64,000 nt of DNA from assembly GCA_036494575.1 (NCBI GenBank), contig DASXOE010000120.1, positions 21,998-85,997 of the forward strand, read 5' to 3'. Shown in pieces: positions 33,855-42,465 of the stretch. Below the pieces are notes generated by a model. The model ran no database searches. It was not told the origin of the DNA and was given only the letters and a program-made list of their open reading frames with translations. Made by a program: the position numbers and the translations under genes. Source of the DNA: DASZFV01 sp036494575. GTDB lineage: Bacteria > Myxococcota_A > Polyangia > Fen-1088. How positions within the stretch are numbered: position 1 is the first letter of the stretch; each line of letters starts with the position of its first letter.

Positions 33855-34838
33855 TCATCGAAAAAGCACGGCGAGGTCGATTCCCACGGCGAGACCGAGG
33901 GTGGGTGTCCTCCAGACCGGCAGTTGGTTCAAGGTGACGGTTCGCGGCGTGAGCGTGTAAGCGCCGTCCGCATGGAGCACGGCGGCGAGGCGCGTCGAAA
34001 GAGGTTGCGCGAAGGCGGCGCGCAGTCCGACGCGGGCCGTCGTGGACGCGGGCGCGTGGGCGTCGTCGACGCCCAGGCCCGAGACCTGCAACCGTCCAAG
34101 GGCCATGAGGGGGCACAGCGCGAACCGGCGCAGGTGACCACAGACGGCGAGGGTGCCGGCGAGCGTGCTGGTCCGAAAGCCGGTGCCGTCCGCCTGACGA
34201 AACGTCACGGGGAGGGTCGCGCGCGCGCCGAGGTCGAGCGAGAAGGCGCGAAGGCGTGCCGCGCCGGAGAGCTCGGCACCCGCGCTGGCTGTCGGCGCCT
34301 CCCCGAACGACCCGACGGGGCCGACGCTGACGGAGAACGACGGGGGCCGCCGCGGTGCTGGCGTGGTCGTGACGGTGGGCGGCGCGATCTCGCGCGCGGG
34401 GGACACGACGGCCGGCGGAGGCTCGAGCGGCGTCCCGAGGAGCTGATTGAGGAACTGGATCTGGACGGCGAGCGCGAACGTCATCCCGCGCACGAACTCC
34501 GCGCAATCTCGACTGGCCGACGACAGGCGCCGGTCGCCCTCGCTCGCGCCCGTCGGGTTCGTCCAGACGAGCGCGCCCTCGAGCCCACGCTCGGACGGGT
34601 GAACGCGGGCGTCGACGTGATGCGAGGCTCCGTCGCGGAACGGGTCGGTGCCGAGTTGCTCGACGACGTGGCGACGAAACTCGTCCTCGCCGGGACAATC
34701 GCGCAGGGACGGATCGACGTCGTAGCTCAGCGACACCGAGAGCGACGTCGCGCTCCGCGCGGTGCCCGCGGCGGCGAAGACCGTCAGCGACAGGCACACC
34801 GTCCACGCGCCGCGCCGGGTCACGCCCCATTGCAGCAC
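33855..34838 (-). CDS. Secreted or outer-membrane protein of unknown family
   Basis: 327 residues. Signal peptide ending near TARSA. The N-terminal half has two Cys (DCPGEDEF and SRDCAEF) and a region FALAVQIQFLNQLLGTP; after a Pro/Thr linker (about 170-185) the C-terminal half alternates short strands (LDLGARATLPVTF, VGLRAAFAQPL, LGLAVGIDLAVLF) ending in FR, which looks like a small beta-barrel. Myxobacterial genomes carry many such proteins beside sigma factors. GTG starts at 34838 and 34823 both fit; the second gives a tidier signal peptide. Confidence 0.68.
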   Translation of the reverse strand: MLQWGVTRRGAWTVCLSLTVFAAAGTARSATSLSVSLSYDVDPSLRDCPGEDEFRRHVVEQLGTDPFRDGASHHVDARVHPSERGLEGALVWTNPTGASEGDRRLSSASRDCAEFVRGMTFALAVQIQFLNQLLGTPLEPPPAVVSPAREIAPPTVTTTPAPRRPPSFSVSVGPVGSFGEAPTASAGAELSGAARLRAFSLDLGARATLPVTFRQADGTGFRTSTLAGTLAVCGHLRRFALCPLMALGRLQVSGLGVDDAHAPASTTARVGLRAAFAQPLSTRLAAVLHADGAYTLTPRTVTLNQLPVWRTPTLGLAVGIDLAVLFR

Positions 34839-34897
34839 GACGAAATCTTCATGACAACAACGCCGCCGTCACGGCCGCGGGCAGGCGTCGCGACGTC

Positions 34898-37800
34898 CTA
34901 TTGAACGATGATGGTCTTGCACATGACGCTGCAGGCCTGCGTCCCGTCGCACTGCTCGCCGTTGGCGCTCTGGATGCGGCCGTCGCCGCAGTAGGGGCCG
35001 AGCACGCAGCTCTTCGTGCAAGTTCCGGCGCCGTACGCGGTGTCCGAGTTCGCGGCGCCGTTGTCGCAAACCTCCGGGCCGTTCACGGCGCCGTCACCGC
35101 AGTGGGGCGCCAGCGTGCAGTCCTTGTTGCAGGTTCCGTACGAGCCGTCGTTGACGCCGTTGTCGCAGGCCTCGCCCGGATCCTTGAAGCCGTCGCCGCA
35201 CTTGAGCTTGCAGTGCACGTCGCACTTGCTGGTCATCGAGCCGTTGTTGGCCCCGTCGTCGCACGCCTCAGGCGGCTGCACGGTGCCGTCGCCGCAGGAC
35301 GGGATGGGCACGTACATCTTGCAGTCGGTCGTGCACGAGCCCGCTTGACCGCTGTTGACGCCGTCGTCGCAGCCCTCATTGGCGTCGACGGCCTTGTCGC
35401 CGCAGTAAGGGGCCGGCTTGCAGAGCGCCGTGCAGACGTTCTTGCCGTACGCCGTCGCAACGGGCTGGTTCTGCGTGCCGTCGTCGCAGATCTCTCCCGC
35501 GCCCGTCTGGACGATCATGTCGCCGCAGCGCGGGCCGAGCACGCAGCCAGGCGCGCAGTTGCCGTAGCTGCCGTCGTTCTTGCCGTCGTCGCACTGCTCG
35601 GTGCCGTTCTTGATGCCGTCGCCGCAGCGCGGGCCGAGCGTGCAGTCGGCGTTGCACTTGGCGTAGCCGCCCGTGTTCAGCGCCGTGCCGCTGTCACACT
35701 GCTCGCCCACGTCGAGCTTGCCGTTGCCGCACTTGAGCTTGCAAGCGGCGTCGCACTTGCTCGTCGAATTGCCGTTGTTGGCGCCGTCGTCGCAGGTCTC
35801 CCCCGCGCCCGGCTGGACGACCTTGTCGCCGCAACGGGGGCCGAGCGTGCAGCCGCTCGTGCAGAAGCCGTAGCCCCTGCCGTTGTTGACGCCGTCGTCA
35901 CACTGCTCGTCGTGGGCGCCGTCGACCTTGCCGTCGCCGCAGTACGGGGCGAAGACGCAGCCGGGTCCGCACACGAGCTTCGAGCCACCGTACGGCGAGA
36001 GGTTGACGCCGTCGTCGCACTGCTCGGTGCCGTTCTTGATGCCGTCGCCGCAGCCGGGCGGCAGCGTGCAGTTCGCGTTGCACGTGCCGTAGGCGCCCGT
36101 GTTCATGGCCGTGCCGAGGTCGCAGGCCTCGCCCGCCGTGACGATGCCGTCGCCGCACACGGGGGAGCACACGCTGCGGATGCCCGAGAAGTTGCTGAGC
36201 GTCAGCGTGTAGTTCGACTCGGTCGTGTGGCGCTCCGCCTGGAAGACGACGATCTCGTAGACGCTGCCCACCTTGAGCTTGAGGTCGACCACGTGGCCGC
36301 CCCCGGTCTGCGCGACCGAGTTGCAGCCGCCCGTCAGCGTCGGCCCGGGCGCCACGAAGTCACACGAGTAGCCCGTGCCGGCTGAGGCGTCGAGCGTGAT
36401 GGTCCCTTGCTCGCGCTTGTGCAGGCCGCCGAGATCCACGGCCAGGATCTTGTTGATGTAGACGAACACGTCGTCGTCGCCCACGAAGGTGAGCGTCGCG
36501 CTGCCCGAGTACTCGAACCAGTAGCGCGTCTCGGACGTGAAGCCGTAGTTGTGCGCGTTGGGCCCGTTGCCCCAACCCAGTCCGTCGATGGGGTAGAAGG
36601 CCGTCGTCGCGAACTGGAAGCTCGTGCACGCGGGGTTCGCCCCCGTGTTGCAGGTCGCCGAGTTTGCGCCGCCCACCTGTCCGCCGAGCGTCAGCGTCTG
36701 CACGATGGGCTTGTTGTAGATATCGTTGTCGACGTACCACATGCCGAACCAGTCCTTGTTCGGATCGTACGTCGCGGTCTGGGTCGGCATGCAGAGGCGG
36801 CTCGTCGATGCGCAGAGGTTCGCCGTGAGGGGTTTGCACATGTTGACGTGCACGGGCACGCCGCCGTTCGCGCCGCCGAGCTGCGGGAGCGCCGTGCCCG
36901 GGTCTCCTTCGCCGATGACGCACTCGAAGTCTGGATGTCCACCCGTCTCGTTCCACCCTTTGAAGTCGTGATAGACGATGGGCAGGATCAGCGGGTTCGG
37001 CTTGATGGGCGTGTCGGTGCACGCGTATCCGGGCTCGATCTTGCAGTCCTTCGAGCAGCCGTCGCCCGAGATCGTGTTGCCGTCGTCGCATTGCTGACCG
37101 TTGGCCTTGTCGATGGGCAGGAGCAGGCCGTCGCCGCACACCGTGGCGCAGGCGCCGCCGCCCGCGGGGCACGACGGCTCGAGCCGGCAGAGCGGCGAGC
37201 AGCCGTCGCCCTGGTCGTGGTTCATGTCGTCGCACTGCTCGCTGCCCTCGGTGACCTTGTTGCCGCAGGTCGTGGGCAAACAGCTCGTGGGGCCGATGCA
37301 GCCGCTCGCCTGCTTGGGCGTCGTGCAGGTCCAGCCCTCGGCCTTCGTGACGGGCATGCTCTCGAGCGTGCACGTCGGGCTGCAGCCGTCGCCCGCGACG
37401 ACGTTGCCGTCGTCGCACTGCTCGAGGCCGGCGACGATGCCGTCACCGCACTTGATGGCGCGGCAGGCGTTGCCGATCGAGCACGTCCAGCCGCACTCGA
37501 CCTGGCACGCCTGCGAGCAGCCGTCGCCCGCGAGGACGTTGCCGTCGTCGCACTGCTCGTTGCCCGTGACCTTGTGATCGCCGCACACGACCGTGCTCAC
37601 ACACTTCTGGCCCGGCATCGGGCAGACGTAGTTCGCCTCGATGACGCAGGTCGGGCTGCAGCCGTCGCCGCCCACCAAGTTGCCGTCGTCGCACTCCTCG
37701 CCGTCGGCCACCGAGAGCTTGCCGTCGCCGCAGAAGGCCACGAGCGTGCATTTCTGCCCCGGCGTGGCGCAGGTCCAGCCGGGCTCGAGCGTGCACGTTG

Positions 37801-38893
37801 ACGTGCAGCCGTCGCCGTTTGCCGTGTTGCCGTCGTCGCAGTACTCGCCGAAGCCGAGGCGCCCGTCGCCGCACTTCGGCATGGTGACGGGGGCGCACGG
37901 GCCGCCCGCGCCGTTGGCCGTCGGACACGTGAAGCCGGGTTCGACCTGCTTGCAGTCGGCGGAGCAGCCGTCGTTGGCCTTCACGTTGCCGTCGTCGCAG
38001 GCCTCGTCGCCCGTGACCTTGAGGTCTCCGCACACGATCGTCGAGACGCACTTCTGTCCGGGCGTGGCGCAGACGAAGAAAGGCTCGAGGACGCAGGTGC
38101 CCGTGCACCCGTCGCCCGGCGTGAGGTTGCCGTCGTCGCACTGCTCGCTGCCGTTGAGCTTGCCGTCGCCGCAGAAGGGGATGAGCGCGCACGGCATGTT
38201 CGCCTTCGGGCACGTCCAGCCGGTCTCGACGACACACTTCGCCGAGCAGCCGTCGCCATTCTTGAGGTTACCGTCGTCGCAGCCTTCGCCCATGTCGAGC
38301 ACGCCGTTGCCGCACGGCGGAGGCGGCGCGGGCTGACACGCCTTGCCCGCCGTCGGGCACAGCCAGCCCATCTCGATGCGACAGTTCGCCGAGCAGCCAT
38401 CCCCGCCGACGGTGTTGCCGTCGTCGCAGAGCTCGTTGCCCGCCACGACGCCATCGCCGCAGATCGCGGTCGACGTGCAGAACTGCCCGGGCATCGGACA
38501 GACGAAGTTCGGCTCCAGCTGGCAGACCCCCGAGCAGCCGTCGCCGGGCGAAGTGTTGCCGTCGTCGCAGGCCTCGCCCATCTCGAGCTTGCCGTTGCCA
38601 CACGCCGGCCCCGCGGGGACGTCGGGCGACGCGTCGACGCACGGTCCGCCGCAGCCCGCGGCGCCGTCCGTCATGTTGCCAGCGACGCCGAAGCCGCCGA
38701 AGCCGAAGACGCCGGCCGTCCCCATGCCGCCACCCGTGCCGCCCATCGAGGTCTGCTCTTGCGCGGCATCGACGGCGGCGTCGTGAGGGACGTCCGTGTC
38801 GCCCGGCTTCGTCCCCGCGCAAGCGACCGCGCAAAGTGGCGCGACGATCAGAGCATAGGTGGCGTATCGATGGCGCGGAGTCGGGCGCTTCAT
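34898..38893 (-). CDS. Giant DUF4215/fibro-slime Cys-rich surface lipoprotein
   Basis: 1,331 residues. Lipoprotein signal (LIVAPLCAVACAG), Gly-rich linker, then 11 DUF4215-type repeats (pattern CGDGxxxxGExCDDGNxxxGDGCS), a fibro-slime domain of about 230 residues (FKGWNETGGHPDF, FVGDDDVFVYINKILAVDLG), then 12 more repeats with shorter spacing, 23 in all by my count. The repeats carry Asp/Asn/Gly calcium-loop-like segments and disulfide-bonded Cys. Fibro-slime domains are known from myxobacteria and fibrobacters. Probably a calcium-stabilised extracellular stalk with a carbohydrate-binding central module (inference). Divergent from the SDR gene. Confidence 0.88.
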   Translation of the reverse strand: MKRPTPRHRYATYALIVAPLCAVACAGTKPGDTDVPHDAAVDAAQEQTSMGGTGGGMGTAGVFGFGGFGVAGNMTDGAAGCGGPCVDASPDVPAGPACGNGKLEMGEACDDGNTSPGDGCSGVCQLEPNFVCPMPGQFCTSTAICGDGVVAGNELCDDGNTVGGDGCSANCRIEMGWLCPTAGKACQPAPPPPCGNGVLDMGEGCDDGNLKNGDGCSAKCVVETGWTCPKANMPCALIPFCGDGKLNGSEQCDDGNLTPGDGCTGTCVLEPFFVCATPGQKCVSTIVCGDLKVTGDEACDDGNVKANDGCSADCKQVEPGFTCPTANGAGGPCAPVTMPKCGDGRLGFGEYCDDGNTANGDGCTSTCTLEPGWTCATPGQKCTLVAFCGDGKLSVADGEECDDGNLVGGDGCSPTCVIEANYVCPMPGQKCVSTVVCGDHKVTGNEQCDDGNVLAGDGCSQACQVECGWTCSIGNACRAIKCGDGIVAGLEQCDDGNVVAGDGCSPTCTLESMPVTKAEGWTCTTPKQASGCIGPTSCLPTTCGNKVTEGSEQCDDMNHDQGDGCSPLCRLEPSCPAGGGACATVCGDGLLLPIDKANGQQCDDGNTISGDGCSKDCKIEPGYACTDTPIKPNPLILPIVYHDFKGWNETGGHPDFECVIGEGDPGTALPQLGGANGGVPVHVNMCKPLTANLCASTSRLCMPTQTATYDPNKDWFGMWYVDNDIYNKPIVQTLTLGGQVGGANSATCNTGANPACTSFQFATTAFYPIDGLGWGNGPNAHNYGFTSETRYWFEYSGSATLTFVGDDDVFVYINKILAVDLGGLHKREQGTITLDASAGTGYSCDFVAPGPTLTGGCNSVAQTGGGHVVDLKLKVGSVYEIVVFQAERHTTESNYTLTLSNFSGIRSVCSPVCGDGIVTAGEACDLGTAMNTGAYGTCNANCTLPPGCGDGIKNGTEQCDDGVNLSPYGGSKLVCGPGCVFAPYCGDGKVDGAHDEQCDDGVNNGRGYGFCTSGCTLGPRCGDKVVQPGAGETCDDGANNGNSTSKCDAACKLKCGNGKLDVGEQCDSGTALNTGGYAKCNADCTLGPRCGDGIKNGTEQCDDGKNDGSYGNCAPGCVLGPRCGDMIVQTGAGEICDDGTQNQPVATAYGKNVCTALCKPAPYCGDKAVDANEGCDDGVNSGQAGSCTTDCKMYVPIPSCGDGTVQPPEACDDGANNGSMTSKCDVHCKLKCGDGFKDPGEACDNGVNDGSYGTCNKDCTLAPHCGDGAVNGPEVCDNGAANSDTAYGAGTCTKSCVLGPYCGDGRIQSANGEQCDGTQACSVMCKTIIVQ

Positions 38894-39098
38894 AGTCGAC
38901 AAGTGTTCCCCCAAGGAGCGTAACGCAATCAGAGCGCGGCGCGATGAATTCTGGGTCCTCGGGGCTTCGGATTTCAATCGCTCATTTGCCGATTTCAGCC
39001 GAAACGCGCGCGCCGGATCTATCGACGCAGCTCGTCGGCGCCCGCGCGCCCCGAGCTTCGATGGTCGGAGCCACGCAGCCGAGTTATCTTGGCGCGAC

Positions 39099-39857
39099 AT
39101 GAACGCGAAAACGAAGGTGGCCGTCGTCACGGGCGCGGGGTCTGGCATCGGTCGCGCGGCGGCCCTCGCCTTGCTGGCCGACGGCTGGAGCGTCACGCTC
39201 GCGGGTCGGAGTCCCGAGCCTTTGCGCGCGACGGCCGAGGCCGCCGACGGCGGCAGGACGCGGGCGCTCATCGTGCCGACGGACGTGCGGCACCAGCCCG
39301 AGGTTCAGTCCCTCTTCGCCCGCGCCAAGGAGGTCTTCGGCCGCGTCGACGTCCTCTTCAACAACGCGGGGGTCGGCTCGCCGCCCGCGGCGTTCGAGGA
39401 TCTGACGCCCGAACAGTGGAGCGGCGTCATGGATGTCAACGTCACGGGCATGTTCCTCTGCGCGCAAGAGGCCTTTCGTGTCATGCGCGATCAAAGCCCG
39501 CGCGGCGGCCGCATCATCAACAATGGTTCGCTGTCGGCGCACGCGCCGCGCCCGAACTCGGCGCCCTACACGGCGAGCAAGCACGCCATGACCGGCCTCA
39601 CGAAGTGCATCGCGCTCGACGGGCGCAAGTACGATATATCCTGCAGCCAGCTCGATCTCGGAAACGCCGCGACCGAGCTCACGGAGCGCATGGAGCGGGG
39701 CGTGCCCCAGGCGAACGGAGCGGTCATGGTCGAGCCGCGCATGGACGTCGCGCACGTCGGCAGCAGCGTCCTTTACATCGCGAACCTGCCGCCGACGGCC
39801 AACGTGCTCTTCATGACGCTCATGGCGACGAAGATGCCCTTCGTCGGACGCGGTTGA
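39099..39857 (+). CDS. Short-chain dehydrogenase/reductase (SDR)
   Basis: 252 residues of classical SDR: TGAGSGIG cofactor loop near the N-terminus, NNAG at the end of beta4, the catalytic Ser in NNGSLSAH and YTASK. The Arg after the first strand (AGRSPEPLRATAE) suggests NADP(H) preference. The N-terminus fits family length from the ATG at 39099. Substrate unknown; relatives are annotated as 3-oxoacyl-ACP reductases or alcohol dehydrogenases. The next gene's TTG overlaps its stop, so the two are coupled. Confidence 0.9.
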   Translation: MNAKTKVAVVTGAGSGIGRAAALALLADGWSVTLAGRSPEPLRATAEAADGGRTRALIVPTDVRHQPEVQSLFARAKEVFGRVDVLFNNAGVGSPPAAFEDLTPEQWSGVMDVNVTGMFLCAQEAFRVMRDQSPRGGRIINNGSLSAHAPRPNSAPYTASKHAMTGLTKCIALDGRKYDISCSQLDLGNAATELTERMERGVPQANGAVMVEPRMDVAHVGSSVLYIANLPPTANVLFMTLMATKMPFVGRG

Positions 39858-40039
39858 AGGCGCCGGACACGCGCGAAGATCGCGCGCCGCCCGCGCATCC
39901 GGAGAGCCTCTGCCACCGGTGCGCCGGGCGACGCTACGTGCCCGCGCGCGCCTCGACCTTCGTCATGTGCACCGTGCTCGACGTCAAGTACCCGCGTCAG
40001 CCTGTGCTGGCCTGTCCCGCGTTCCGCGCGCGGGGATGA
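39854..40039 (+). CDS. Small four-Cys protein
   Basis: 61 residues from a TTG overlapping the SDR stop (TTGA). It contains a CHRC pair, a later Cys in FVMCTVLD and a last Cys in the block KYPRQPVLACPAF. The spacing C-x2-C ... C ... C and the phrase KYP-x-QPV-x-x-C suggest a small zinc-ribbon-like protein; I recall similar short uncharacterised proteins in myxobacteria but cannot name a family. Function unknown. Confidence 0.55.
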   Translation: MKAPDTREDRAPPAHPESLCHRCAGRRYVPARASTFVMCTVLDVKYPRQPVLACPAFRARG

Positions 40040-40058
40040 AAGCGGCGGGCTCCGGCCG

Positions 40059-40643
40059 TCAAGGTTTCAGGCTCAAGGGGTTCGGCAAGACCTCGTTCTG
40101 CGCCGTGATGCCGACCTGCTTGTCCCAGGGAATGTTGGCGCCCTTGACGCGCACGGCGGAGATCGTGAAGACCACGGCCCGATCCGGCGGCACAGTGAGG
40201 ACCTCGTTCGACTTGACCTCCCATTTGTACTCGTCGAGGTACGTGAAGGGTCCGCGGCGCCGCCCCTGACAGGTCAGCCGCGTGTCGACGATGTGCTCCC
40301 CGGGCGTCACGCGCCCCGCGAAGACGACGGTGTCGGCGTCAGGCTGGAGATTATCGATGGCCGGCAGCGGCTTTCCGTCCATGACGATGCTCGCCGCGAG
40401 CAGGTCGAACGTCTGGCCGAGGGCATTCTTGAAGTGAAGCGACGCGAAGGAGCCCGGGATCTCGGCGGGCGCTCGCGTTGGACCCTCCCGGAATGGATCG
40501 CCCGGATCGTCTCCCGGGACGGTCGCGCTCGGCACGACCCCCAAGGTCGACTCGACGACGCTCAGCTCGAGGGCGGAGGATCGGACGTGCGGCGCGGCAA
40601 TCATAAGGACCCAGAGGCAAATAACCCCCAATGACCTCCACAT
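40059..40643 (-). CDS. Secreted protein of unknown function
   Basis: 194 residues. A GAGGAGG ribosome-binding site 6 bases before the ATG decides the start over an in-frame ATG 13 codons upstream. Signal peptide to about residue 22 (MIAAPHVRSSA). The body is beta-rich: FASLHFKNALGQTFDLLAAS, VVFAGRVTPGEHIVDTRLTC and YKWEVKSNEVLTVPP, which could be a carboxypeptidase-regulatory or Ig-like fold. Convergent with the small Cys protein. No family recognised. Confidence 0.7.
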   Translation of the reverse strand: MWRSLGVICLWVLMIAAPHVRSSALELSVVESTLGVVPSATVPGDDPGDPFREGPTRAPAEIPGSFASLHFKNALGQTFDLLAASIVMDGKPLPAIDNLQPDADTVVFAGRVTPGEHIVDTRLTCQGRRRGPFTYLDEYKWEVKSNEVLTVPPDRAVVFTISAVRVKGANIPWDKQVGITAQNEVLPNPLSLKP

Positions 40644-40834
40644 GGCTGCCTCCTCTCTGGTTGAAAGGTAGTCACCGAGCACGACTCGGACAGGGGCATT
40701 GCCTACAATCGCGCGCTCGACGTCTCACCCCGGAAACATGGGGTCTGTCGCGAAATGAGCACCGTTCGCGGTCCGCCGCCGTCGTAGAGGCCGTAGCGCT
40801 TGCGCTCGAGCCGATCGCGGTGTGTGCTTAGAGG

Positions 40835-42349
40835 GTGATCGACTACGTTCGAAAGATCCTCGACGCGCGCGTCTACGACATCGCCGAACAGACGCCGCTC
40901 GAGATGATGGCCAGGCTGAGCCGCCGGCTCGGTTGTCGCGTGCTCCTCAAGCGCGAGGATCTCCAGCCCGTGTTCTCGTTCAAGATTCGCGGCGCCTACA
41001 ACCGCATCGCGCGACTCACGGACGCAGAGCGCGCCGCGGGCATCATCTGCGCCTCGGCCGGCAACCACGCGCAGGGCGTGGCGCTGTCGGCGCAGCGGCT
41101 CGGCATCGCCGCGACGATCGTCATGCCCGTGACGACGCCGCCCATCAAGATCGACGCCGTCCGCTACTTCGGAGGCAAGGTCGTCCTCCACGGCGACACC
41201 TTCGAAGAGGCGCACGAGCGCGCGCGCGCCCTCGAGAAAGCCGAGGGGTTGACGTTCGTTCATCCCTACGACGATCCCGAGGTCATCGCCGGTCAGGGCA
41301 CGATCGGAATGGAGATCCTGCACCAGCACCCCGAACCCATCGAGGCCGTCTTCGTGCCGATCGGGGGCGGCGGGCTCGCGGCTGGCGTGGCCTCGTACGT
41401 GAAGTTCCTGCGGCCCGAGACGAAGGTCATCGGCGTCGAGCCGGCGGACGCCGCCTCGATGAAGGCCGCGCTCGCCGCAGGCACGCGCGTCGTGCTCGAT
41501 CGCGTCGGCCTCTTCGCCGACGGCACGGCCGTGCGCCAGGTCGGCGTCGAGACGTTTCGCGTGTGCCGCGAGCTGCTCGACGACGTGTTCGTCGCCGACA
41601 CCGACGAGATGTGCGCCGCCATCAAGGACATCTTCGAGGACGCCCGCGTCATCGCCGAGCCGTCGGGCGCGCTCGCGCTGGCCGGGCTCAAGGCCTACGT
41701 GGCCCGCAACCCCACGCGCACGGGGGCCCTGGTCGCCATCAACAGCGGCGCCAACATGAACTTCGATCGGCTGCGCCACGTCGCCGAGCGCGCGGAGATC
41801 GGCGAGGCGCGCGAGATCCTCCTCGGCGTCACGATCCCCGAGACGCCGGGCAGTTACCGAGCCTTCGTCGACGTGCTGGGCGCGCGCACGATCACCGAGT
41901 TCAACTACCGCTACGCCGACGACGCCGCGGCCAACGTCTTCGTCGGGCTCAAGCTGGCCGACGGCGCGCGCGAGAAGACCGCCGTCATCGCCGAGCTCAG
42001 GCAACGCGGCTACGAGGTCATCGACATCAGCGCCGATGAGACCGCGAAGCTGCACGTCCGCTACATGGTGGGCGGCCGGGCGCCGGCGCTGCGCGACGAG
42101 GTGCTCTTTCGCTGCGAGTTCCCCGAGCGGCCGGGTGGGCTCGCGAAGTTCGTCGACGCCATGGGCTCGGAGTGGAACATCACGCTCTTCCACTATCGCA
42201 ACCACGGCGCCGACTACGGCCGCGTGCTCGCGGGCATGCACGTGCCGCCCGCGGACCGCGCGCGCTTCGCCGAGCGTCTGCGCGCCCGCGGCTATCCCTT
42301 CGAGGACGAGACAGCCAACCCAGCCTACCGAATGTTTCTCAGTGGTTAG
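40835..42349 (+). CDS. ilvA: Biosynthetic threonine ammonia-lyase (threonine deaminase)
   Basis: 504 residues, the length of the biosynthetic IlvA type. It converts threonine to 2-oxobutanoate, the first step of isoleucine synthesis. The PLP lysine is in SFKIRGA, the phosphate-binding loop is GGGGLAAG, and ASAGNHAQG is the usual substrate loop. Two ACT-like regulatory domains follow from about 330 (EILLGVTIPETPGSY and VLFRCEFPERPGGLAKF), consistent with feedback control by isoleucine. GTG start. Stands alone; no ilv or leu genes adjoin. Confidence 0.95.
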   Translation: MIDYVRKILDARVYDIAEQTPLEMMARLSRRLGCRVLLKREDLQPVFSFKIRGAYNRIARLTDAERAAGIICASAGNHAQGVALSAQRLGIAATIVMPVTTPPIKIDAVRYFGGKVVLHGDTFEEAHERARALEKAEGLTFVHPYDDPEVIAGQGTIGMEILHQHPEPIEAVFVPIGGGGLAAGVASYVKFLRPETKVIGVEPADAASMKAALAAGTRVVLDRVGLFADGTAVRQVGVETFRVCRELLDDVFVADTDEMCAAIKDIFEDARVIAEPSGALALAGLKAYVARNPTRTGALVAINSGANMNFDRLRHVAERAEIGEAREILLGVTIPETPGSYRAFVDVLGARTITEFNYRYADDAAANVFVGLKLADGAREKTAVIAELRQRGYEVIDISADETAKLHVRYMVGGRAPALRDEVLFRCEFPERPGGLAKFVDAMGSEWNITLFHYRNHGADYGRVLAGMHVPPADRARFAERLRARGYPFEDETANPAYRMFLSG

Positions 42350-42395
42350 ACGGTCGGATGCCTGGCGGGGCCGGGGTCGCTCGTCGCGTCTTTCA

Positions 42396-42429
42396 TGCCC
42401 CGTGGGGTAAACGTGCCCCGTAGGGTAAA
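42396..42429. promoter_or_regulatory. Two direct repeats of a palindrome-containing 16-mer upstream of the protease gene
   Basis: TGCCCCGTGGGGTAAA (42396-42411) and TGCCCCGTAGGGTAAA (42414-42429) differ at one base and repeat every 18 bases. The first contains the inverted repeat CCCC-GT-GGGG. They end 36 bases before the protease ATG, a plausible operator or activator position. No regulator gene adjoins. Confidence 0.4.
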
Positions 42430-42465
42430 AAACGGGCCGGGCGCTCCTGGGCGCGTGTCACACTG

